Assembly (NCBI GenBank): GCA_009801015.1
Contig: VHZZ01000569.1
Span: 2,078 to 33,290 of the forward strand
Direction: 5' to 3'
Source: Silene noctiflora
Lineage: Eukaryota > Streptophyta > Magnoliopsida > Caryophyllales > Caryophyllaceae
DNA length: 31,213 bases
The position numbers and the translations under genes are program-made. Under the pieces are notes generated by a model, which was given only the letters and a program-made list of their open reading frames with translations, was not told where the DNA came from and ran no database searches. This document shows, in pieces, positions 7,991-18,900 of the stretch; position 1 is the stretch's first letter, and each line of letters opens with the position of its first letter.

Positions 7991-10900
7991 ATGTCGTTCT
8001 CAGATTCCGATTCATCGTCTCATGTCGGTGATTACAAGTATTTCCGCCATATGACTCGTGATCGTATGTTTCTTTCTCTTCCTCCATTTTCGTATTATAA
8101 TTCCTGATTTTTGATTTTTGTTGTATGTTTAAGCAAAAACATTGTGATATTAGGTTTAGATTGATTCGTCTGTAATTGTTAGTGATGTCAACTCAGCTTA
8201 AGTGTAAGCTTGTAAATTGTAAGCTTAATTATGGTGATTGTCGTGATTTTTGGGGTTATATTTAGTTTTGTTGTCGTCGTTTAATCCCTTTCATTGTGGT
8301 GATCTGAGCTTAATTGTGGCACTTCCCTTTATTTTCATTTCCGATTCTTTGTAATTGTCCCTTTTCCTTTGGCACAAGTATTAAGGAATGTGAATGTTGT
8401 GAATTGGTGGTGGGTTTCACCATCACAACATTGAATTTTAGCCACACAAAGAATGTTCAAAGTAAAAATGAATCGATTCCGATAATGACCGAAACTAAAA
8501 ATGGTGCAATTCCGTAGAATTAGGAGGAATTTTTTGGATTAGGTAAATTAAATATAAAAATGTCACTTGTTTGAAATTCGGTAGGGCAGAGCTGATGGTT
8601 ACTGTTTGTGCTGTTTAGAAGAGTTGTACGAGCATTTGCATAGCGTTGGTAGAATGGTAGATTGCTAGGGGTAAGGTTTTGTATAAAATACGATCAAAGG
8701 GGTTGAGGTGTTGAACAATGTTTTTTTTTTTTCTTTTACTTGTAGTACAAAGTACTATTTTGTGTTTATTGTGATGTGTCGAAGTATTGCATTTTATGAC
8801 TAGTGAAGGTATTGAGCTTGAATGACGATTCTAGTAAGCGCAATTGATGTAATGTAGTAAAGGTTCATCTTTGTAATAATGATCGAGCTAGGAGTTTTGG
8901 TGTTTGTCCAAACCAAACATTACGACTACTAACCAAACATTACGACTGCTTAACTTTGTTGTGCTCATAATGGGGCGTGATAAGAGGGTTCCATGTGGAG
9001 TTGATGTTCAACATGATACACTTTCATCATACTTAACTCGCATAAAGTGATATTCAAAATTATGCTTGTTTGGAAACCATAGAGTGAAAGGAAAGATGGC
9101 GATGAATGTATTTATGAATCAAATATCTATACAATATAATAAAACAACAACCACAACATGGTTTTTTCCCTCCAACATTCAATTTCATTCAAAATAGTTT
9201 TTAGGATCCTTTAAAAATAAGCCCACTAATTAAATAGCCCAATACATATGATTCCCTTTTTATGTTGCTAGCATATGAGATTATTATTATTTTTTTTTTT
9301 TTTTTTTTTTGGGTTATTGCTAGCATGAGATTTATACCACTATAATTTTGTTTTTGCTTTTACCAAGCTCTCTATATTCTAAGGTCTCCATAATATCATA
9401 CTTGGTTTTAAAATTTTGCGTATTTTTTAAATAATTTTCATATCTTATATAGTATATACAATAAATTTATTATAAGATTATTATATTGTTAATCATGACA
9501 CAAAATGACCACTTTTTAAAAACAATCATTTTTTTACATAAGATATTCACTATTTCTTATAAATTGATCAGTTTTATTAGTCTCATCATACGACGGTTAC
9601 ACACTATAACTACGCAATCTAAATTGGAACAACAAGCAACACTTTAGTTACTTTTTATGATTTAATGTAATAAATAGTAAACCATTCTTTTAATAAATAG
9701 TAACTCACAGTTTGATCACAAACGTGTGAAAAAATTGTTTTGAATCGAATTACACATTATTTATTTGAAAAAAGTAAATGATCTGTAAATTATGAAAAGA
9801 TTAAGTTGGTTGGTTATCTAACGTCTTCAATTCTTAAAATTTGGAACTTTCTCTGACAGATGGTAAATGAGGCATTCATAGTGACTGAAAATTTACGCAT
9901 TGGGTTTAATGAGGGCCGAGATATTTCGATTTGGTTTTTTTATTTGAGCTATGTCAAATTCCTATCATTATGTCATAGTTCAGTTTTTAGTAATAAATAA
10001 TAATGATTACGTTATTAACATACTCCTTTCACATAATTTTTTTCATCTCATTTCTCTAATATATGTGAGAAGTTTGTTATTGAAATGGGATGAAAATAAG
10101 AGTGTAAAGGGAATACATTTATTCATGCTTACATGTTATAATCAATAATTTGAAGTTAAACTTTTCACAAATGTTTCTGAATATTTTACTCTTATATAGA
10201 TATTTCACGTATATACACAAATTATTTTAAAATAATTTTGAATGATATTTAAAAAAATGCTTACAAATATACCCGTGCAACTTTGCACGGGTTTAAACTA
10301 GTTTCTTATATTGTAAAGACTGTAATTTGGATTGTAGGAGGTAAATGGATTCCTCTATTCCCTCTAACCCAACTTATGATGTAAACAAGAGATAATATCG
10401 ACCCCGTTCTCCCTTATGTTTAGGAGCGGGATTTCCCTCAAAATTCCTCCACTCAAACAAATGGTAGGTATTGTATCAAAGCTCTATTAGAGTTTGTTCT
10501 TTCTATATAATATATAACATAATCATGTACATTCATAAAAGTAAAATGTATTATATAAGGATTTGTTTGGATGCAATATTAGGAAGGGGAGGAGAGGGGT
10601 AGACCGCCCTTAATAGGAGGGAAGGGGAGAGCGGGGAAATAAGGGCAGGAAAGAAATTGAATGAAAAGGAGATTGGGAAATGAAGCAATTCAAATTTTCT
10701 TTTAAATATTTCATATGTTGAAAGATTATAAATTGACTTGTAGGAGGGAAATGGATTCTTTCGTTTTCCTCGCCTCTATTTCTTTTTAATCCAATCTGCT
10801 AATAAAATAAGGAAAATGACTCCCCTCCTTTATCTCAAAGTCCCTCCATCCAAGCAAGGGATTAAGTGTATGCGAGTTTTGAATATATGTCTTATGGGAT

Positions 10901-13900
10901 TATTGCATATTTGCATATACGTTTAGGCATGCAAACTTTACATGATTCTCTTGTTTCCAAGGTATGGAGTAACTTGTCTCGTAAAAAATGAGCTCCGCGT
11001 GATGTTTGCATAGAGGGATAAGGAGGGGAAAGAAAGGGAGGGCAGCAAAATCCCTTATTTGAGCGGTATGTTGGGTTACAGGGAAATGAAAGGGAGCGAA
11101 AGATGATCCATTTTCTCTGCTCGAAGCAAAATTAATATTCTTCCAACGTAGAAAGGTCTGGAAGGAAAACACCAAGGCTTCCTTCCTTTTTCCCTCCCCT
11201 CCATTTCTATCCGATTATTGATCCAATCAAAGCCTTGGGGACGGAGGTGTTAGGGTAGAAGGATAAAATTCAGCCATACTAGGCAAAATCAATGTCATTT
11301 GATCTTAGGAGGAGGGTTTTAATTTGGCCTTGACAGTGCAGCCATACTTATATATCATGCTGTATACCAAAGCTGCCAGCTTAGTCCCTCTTGTATAATC
11401 ATCAGTGCGCTGTTGTATCAATTTGAATATTCAAATCCACAGTTTCGATGCATGTACACCTACATTGAGATAATAACCTACTTTCGGGCTTTCGTGGATT
11501 TCCTTTATATCTAGGGTTGCTCAACGAGATGCTTGGATTCGCGAGGCAAGGGGACTCTCGTTCAACATGGAAGGTATTCTTTTATTTATGTTTGGTGCTC
11601 ATGGTTGTTGATTGAAGGGGGTTTGACACTTTGACGATCATGTGAATAGAGCATGAGAGACTGGTTACATTTTTTCTTCTCTAGCTTCCGTTCTTCTCGG
11701 AAAATCTGTCAAGGACCACCTTTAGTTTCAGTATTCAGTGCAGATAACTAAAAACTGCCTTAAACCTCATGAAGTTTCTGAAAACATTATTCTAAAATAA
11801 ATGTTTTTGGCGAGTAATTTATTAGCACAAGTTTAGTTTGGTCGATTATGATGATAGCTTAAAACATCATCCATATACATTGTATAAGGTGGTCTTGCAA
11901 TAATTTTTTTTTAAAAAAAAAACCTTAATTATTTGTTTATTCTCCACGTGACAAATTATTGGTGTTCTTTTCTTTTTTGGTGGAAAATTTTCCTTTCTAG
12001 ATTGCTTGAGTTTCCGCCTTCTCTTTCTATACATCATATCCAGAAAAAAGATGCAGCAGAAAATCAAGGATTAGGGTTATTACTACTCAATGACATCTCA
12101 TAATATGATCTCTTGTGCCTATAGTTTGGGTGGCGGGTGATTGATGATGTCTATCATGGTATTTTGGTCTGACCTGTTTAACTTTTAACTTTAGGTTCTC
12201 ATAATGGACAGATTTACAGTAAAGATAATGTCACATGCTTGCAAGATGGCAGACATCACTGACGCAGGTGTATCATGTGAGAATAATATCTGTTCTCTCT
12301 TCCTTGAACTTTGGATGTTCTTGATAGTTGATATATTAGTAATATTTCCTGATTTTGAACATTGGATGTTCTCTGATCTTTTCTGTCAAAACAGTGGTGG
12401 AGGACATTTACAAGAGAAGACAGCCACTGCCTACCATGGATGCGGTCTACTTTATCCAGCCAACTAAGGAAAAGTAATTTTCTTCCTTCATGTTCTCTAT
12501 TCGCAGTTTGAACATTGCCGGGCCTCCCTTTTGGGTGGGTTATTTATTATTTAGTAATCTTCCGTGTGTAAATTCGGTCATGTTTGTACTTGCTATCCTA
12601 AGCATTCTACTTCTTATCCTTTAATTGTTTTAACCCTCTGATTTGATTATTTAATATTGGCTGCATGTTGCAAGTGTGGGGGTAAAATGGTCTTTTGCTA
12701 TTATCCTTAATCTGTCCTTAATTAAAGAATAATTCAAGTGATTCGCATGTGCAGCCCATCGGCTGCAAATATGTCAAAATCACTTTGTAATGTTGTCATG
12801 ACTCTTGACTATTAGTGATTCATTTTGCATCAGTGCACTCATCTAAGGATAGGTGGGAACATCTAACATTTTCCTATCCCAACTTAGTAGATAATTATTC
12901 CGTTTATTGCTGTCCTGACTTAGAATTCTTGTAGATGTTCAAGTATGTAGTTCAGCCGTCAGTAGATGCCTTTGTGCAATATGGTGATGTGCTGAAGGCC
13001 ATTTGTTTCTTATTGTAGTATATAATTGATTGCTTACGTTTTCATACAACATCTTATCTATCTAGGATTACTCCGAGTTTGTTTTGATCATCATTTGGTA
13101 TAAATGTGAGGACATGTGCCTATATTCTACAAATGAGTCTCCCCGACCCATTCAAAAAATCATTCAATATTTCTACTAAATTTTATGCGCATTTTATTCA
13201 ACTTATTCCTGTTAATAAATTGGTTTATATGGTTAATAGGTTTATTATGCTGTATGACGCATGCCTGCTCATTGCTCAATATGAAGTGGGAGGGTGATTA
13301 TTGCTTAGTTTTTAATGTCATTCTTCTAATACATTTTCTGTCTGACTTTTTTTTTTCCCTTTTTGTTGGAGTGACCGCAATTTATAGAGTTCCTTTCTTT
13401 TTATCTGCAACGTTGAATTTTTTTGAATAGTTCAGTTGAACCTTGTAGAGTACACAGTTTATCTCACTTTAACTATTCCATTTTGTTGGGTCTTTGCAGT
13501 GTCGTCATGTTTTTGGCTGATATGGCTGGTAAAAAGGCGTTATACAAGAAGTAAGTTGGTTTGCTGAATTTTTGTCTCATTATACCCTGTCTTCTGTTGT
13601 TTCATTCTCTTGATTACAGATGTTGGAATATTTATGCTTGTCTTTAATTTGCACAAGCTTTTCCCCTGCAGCGCCTTTGTTTTTTTCAGTTCTGCTCTTT
13701 CTAAAGATTTGCTCAGTGATATCAAAAGTGAGGTCAAACTTAGGGGACGAGTAAAAATATTGGTTGAGGTTTGGTCTTCAGTCTCTTCCTAGTTCCTAGA
13801 ATTGGAAATTGTTTTAACGCGTTGTTTACCATTGAGTTCTTGAATGATTTTAATTATTTATGTGCAGATGAATTTGGAGTATTTAGCCATTGATAGACAG

Positions 13901-15931
13901 GTACTGAATAATGTAAATTATGTCCCTAATGAACAATAATTTTTTTGTAACAAGTAATGACTATGATCTCTTAAATTGGGGTTGTATTTTGGGGGTTTCT
14001 CCTGTCTTCAAGATCTATTTGTTTGGATGTGATCAGGGATTTGTGACAGATAATGAGAGGGCTATGGAAGACCTCTTTGGAGATGATGAAAATTCTCGTA
14101 AAGCTGATGCATGTTTAAATTTGATGGCCTCACGAATCGCAACAGTTTTTGCTTCCATGAGGGTGTGTATAATTGCATGCTTATAGCATCCTGTTTTGAA
14201 CCAGAATATATTACTACGTACATGGTTTATGGAGCTCACACTTTGTCCCTTTTAGGAGTTTCCGTTTGTTCGCTGTCGTGCTGCCCAATCACTTAATCCA
14301 AACACAATGACAACCTATCGTGATATGGTTCCTACAAAGCTGGCTTCTTTAATTTGGAACTACCTGACAAAATACAAAACCGCCATCAGTAACTTTCCTC
14401 AGACAGAGACTTGTGATTTGCTTATTGTAGACCGATCTATTGATCAGGTATAGATTTCTTTTAATTGTCGATAAACTAGTTTTGTTTATCTGTTGCTGAT
14501 TATTCTGAAAATCAGATTGCTCCTATCATACATGAATGGACTTATGATGCTATGTGCCATGATTTGCTGGACTTGGAGGGAAATAAATATGTGCATGAGG
14601 TAGGTTTGTCTATTGAACTACTCATCCTTCGTTTTACTTATTCTGAGATTTTTTTATACTCAAGAATATATCTATATGTATCTGACAGCTTATACTTGAC
14701 ATAGGTTCCGGGTAAAGCAGGAGGGCCTCCTGAGAAAAAAGAGGTTCTTTTGGAGGAGCATGATCCTGTCTGGTTTGAGCTTCGACATTTGCATATAGCT
14801 GATGTATGTTCCATTTCTATTCTATTCCTTTTTGAGAAAATATATCAATGCTTCTGATGTCCATCTGTGTTGGTAGGCTAGTGAGCGGTTGCATGAGAAG
14901 ATGACCAACTTTGTATCGAAGAATAAAGCAGCACAGATCCAAAATAGCTCAAGGTTTGAAAGCCCTTGGCCTTTTTTCCTTACTGACCTTTAAAAGGTGG
15001 TTTGTGTAATCTGAACTCCAGAAACAAGATCGTGCTAGTTGTTGTTTTTAGTGTTGTCCTCAGCATGTATGAAGGTCTCATCATTATTACAATATTACCA
15101 TTCTAGTCCCAGCGATGACAGCTTATTTCCAATTTCCAATCAACCCTTGACTGAAAAGGGAATGACCATATAATACTACATGGAAATAAGAAGTTTACTT
15201 GGTTTGAGTCTATTTTTGATTGTATTATCTCAAAGCCAAAAGAACAATGAAACTTTCGCTTCATCCATATTCTAGGGTTTTATGTTCTCTACTCAGTATT
15301 ACCACCATCCTAGTGCCTCTAAAGAGGCTCTCATTCAATGCATAGTGGAGGGGGGGGGGGGGGGTGGGGGAATAAATGTTGAGAGGATATTTCCAACTCA
15401 TAACCAAAAAAGAGGACGTACATCTACAACTTTCCAAACAAAGAAGTGCGGAGGTTTACAAGCCATTTTCTTTTAGTCTATTACTCCCGAAGCCACAAGA
15501 TGTATTTTCTGCTTTATGGCTCCTTCAGAAATAGACGGGCATAGTTTTGACCTGTAAGGTCTTTGTTGATATTACGATTTGGTGTCATAGTTGGTGTTAT
15601 CAATTTTCTTCGGCTCGAAATTTTTTTGATCTTAACATTGTGTTCTATGAAAATATCTTGTTCAGCAAACAAAGAATTTGGGTCTGGCAAATAGATGGGT
15701 GAAATTTGCTTTTTGGCAGAAAAAAGAATAGTCAATTATGTTCAATGGTTCTTCATATATGCTAATGTACTTGTAGGTATAATGGTATGACCTGTTGGTT
15801 AAAAGGAGTAAATTTTGTTTGTGATGGTGACCGGCTAACATCCCCAGGAAAAATGTTTACTTTATTCTGGATTCCTTCTTTCTGGGGCGTGGGAATCAGG
15901 CTGCAGTAAAACTTGTCGCATATTTTAAGCC

Positions 15932-15962
<31 letters not shown>

Positions 15963-18900
15963 CAATTTATGGAGGATCGTTCTTCAATTTCTTTGCGGTT
16001 AATTTTATTTGAAGTTGTCCCATAGTAATGTTCAATTCATGTCATTTCATTTCACTGTTTTCAACAAATTACTATTAACCTGTGTACATCATCATGATCT
16101 CTTTCCAGCAGAATTTCAGGTCAAAATCTAGCATAATATGTTTGTTGATGATGCTATCCTAATAACTTACACTTACAGAAGAATTGAGGGTGGTCATAAT
16201 CAAACCCTGATACAAATCAAACCTCGTTGCTTATATAGTTAGTAATCTATCCTCATAGCATTGATATTAAATCATTTTGTCATTTGTACATGTGAAGGTG
16301 CGCGGGAATAGCTTTGCATGTGGAGGGAGCAGACTTGAAAGTATTAATAGCATAGGCATGTATATTTGTAGATGGCTGCTTTTTCCAGCAAGAACATAGG
16401 ACTTTTCTGTGTTTGTTTGTACATATATGTAGCGCCTTTTAGGAACAGTTGAATATCTCTCTTCGTATCAGAGCCTGGGTAGTTTTTGCCTGCAGAATAT
16501 CTATTGTAAATAGCCTAGTAGGAATAACTGTCTGGTGGTGATGACAATGTTTGCTTTGACTGTTTGCTTGTTTTAAGCACAATCAGAACATTCTAGCTTA
16601 ATTATAAAGTGTATTCCAGGGAGAGTGGTCAGCTATCAACACGAGAGTTGCAAAGGATGGTCCAAGCATTGCCGCAATACAGTGAACAAATTGATAAGCT
16701 TTCTCTTCATGTTGAGGTTAGTTTTCTAGATGAGCAAGCACCAAGCTATTGACATAATTAGGGTAGTGGTTGCTTCTGTTGCAAATGTCAAAGATGTTAT
16801 GCATTGGAATGCTTGTTGGTGCTAAAGGTTGTGATTTTTTTCTTTTTTTTCTTCGTCCTAAACCCGTTTCTATTATCGTAATTGGATTACGTTCAGCTGT
16901 ATTATGGCAAAAACTTGATTTTCTAATACACAATACACCATATATACCAACATTTTGAGGAGTAAGTGACTTGTAACCACCTTGGATTATTTTTACGAAC
17001 AAGCTTAGTTATGAAAATTTATGATGCAGTTATATTATGACTTAAGATTCCATCTCAATCTGCTAACTGTTAAGAGGGTCTATTTTTCTTCAAAGTATTG
17101 AAGTGAACGATAATTAATTTTTTTATGGTATAAGACCACGCAGATTTACATTTGTCCAGAAGATCAGAGTTTTATGGAAATATACTTATGTTTTTGGAAG
17201 AACGAGAATCGTCAACTTCTTGTTCATTTCTTCACATTGATCGACTTCAACTTTGTAGTTATTTAGCGTAGATTTTTACTCTTTGTTTGTGTGTTTGTTT
17301 TGGGATAAGTTAAAGCATTATTACATTTATTAAAGAACTTTTAAGTGAGGTATAGCTTCGTGTTTTCAATATTCGTTAGCTTCTAATAGATGTTTTATGT
17401 CACTTGAATTTGGTGCTGCACAACAGATTGCTGGCAAAATAAATCGAATAATTAGAGAGCAGGGCCTTAAGGATATTGGTCAACTCGAGCAGGGCCTTGT
17501 ATTTGGTGATGCAGGAACTAAAGAAGTCGACAACTTTTTCAGAACGCATGAGGTATATAGTCTAGTTTTTTTTTGCAGCTTCTAATATCAATTTATCAAT
17601 CAAAATGCAGTATTTAACATCATATTTAATGCGTGCCAACTTGGTTGCATTGTCAAATCTCATTTTCAGGATGTAAGCCGCGAAAATAAGTTGCGTCTGC
17701 TGATGATTTATGCTGCCATTTATCCTGAGAAATTTGAGTCAAAAGGCTTAACTTTGATGAAGGTGATGGGCTTTAATGCTTTATTTTTGTTCTCAAAAAA
17801 TTTCCGGGTTGTTATTTGTATGATTTTTTCTATTTCTATTTGCAGACAAAAACTTATGAATAACCTAAGTTTGTTTACGTAAACATTTGAAGTGTTGAAG
17901 CATAGCTTCCACATTGTCTATCAACCTGCCAAAATATTGCCTCGCTACTTTCTGGTTGTGAACGATGAGTTGTTTCACAACTGGCTTCATTGTCACAACT
18001 AGGGGTGACTGAGCCGAGCACGAGTTTGGCCTTCGGCTTGTGCTCAGCACAACAGATTGCTCACCCGTGCTTGAAAAAATTGAGTTCATTACCATGCCCG
18101 TGAGCTTTAACTTGAGACCTCGAGCTCAACTCGAGACTATATATAATTGTTAAGTTATCGTTTTTTTTTTCTTTCGATATTTTCAATAACGGGATTCAGA
18201 GGTTATATATAAACATATTGGGCAAATCTATGAAAACATTTGATATTTTTTTTTAGAAAACTGGAAAACATTTGATATGGTTATAGAAATAATCGTAATA
18301 AATATTTTTATAAAATAAAAGCAAGATATTATTTTATCACACAAGTTCGAGCTGCTGGAGAGCTTTTCGAGCCGAGCCAACGTTAGCTCGGCTTGACTCG
18401 TTAAGTTATCGAGCTGAGCCGAGCTCGCACGAGCCGAGCTTTGACCGTGCCGAGGTCAAGTTGCTCGTAAGCTGTCTCGTCTCGTTATCATCCCTAATCA
18501 CAGCGCATGAAATATATAATGCTAATAGCTACACTTTGTTGGCAGTCGTTAAATTATTCAATACTTCACTAGGTGTGTCCTTTTTAAGTCCTGTGTTAGA
18601 GTATAGGTCTCAACTATCTTGTGGGCTGGTGAAGCAGCTTGAAGCCATCTCTATTACTGTTAAAACATCCGGTTGGGCAGGGTTTAGACAAAATCCGAAT
18701 ATCTATTGTTTAAGACTTCTAGTCATAGTCCCTTTTGGTATCAGGATCTGAATTTTCACTTGTTTCAACGGCTAATCTACTATTATTTTTCAGATTGCAA
18801 AGTTATCACCAGATGATATGACCGCGGTTAATAACATGAGCTTTCTTGGCACTCCATCTGAAACCAAAAAAAGCTCTCTGGGAATATTGAAGTTTGATAA

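Larger units (their letters stand above)
8064..11514 (+). other. KEULE intron 1 (3.45 kb), transposon-rich
   Basis: The intron runs from GTATGT after the first-exon codon base C to TATCTAG before GGTTGCTCAAC. It holds T-runs at about 8720 and 9288-9310, a 20-bp tandem repeat at 8911-8950, a Helitron-like 3' end near 10272-10301 and a series of Harbinger-like MITE sequences at about 10316-11235. No additional exon was recognised. Confidence 0.85.
14954..16619 (+). other. KEULE intron 12 (1.67 kb) with no recognised element
   Basis: Apart from the G15 and C28 homopolymers this intron shows no recognisable transposon termini or exons. It is flanked by exon 12, ending in AG after CAAAATAGCTC, and exon 13, starting G-GAG-AGT, which together restore the reading frame. 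Confidence 0.7.

Noticed and set aside
15762..15965. Poly-glycine frame on the minus strand
   Set aside because: It is the translation of the C28 homopolymer inside an intron.
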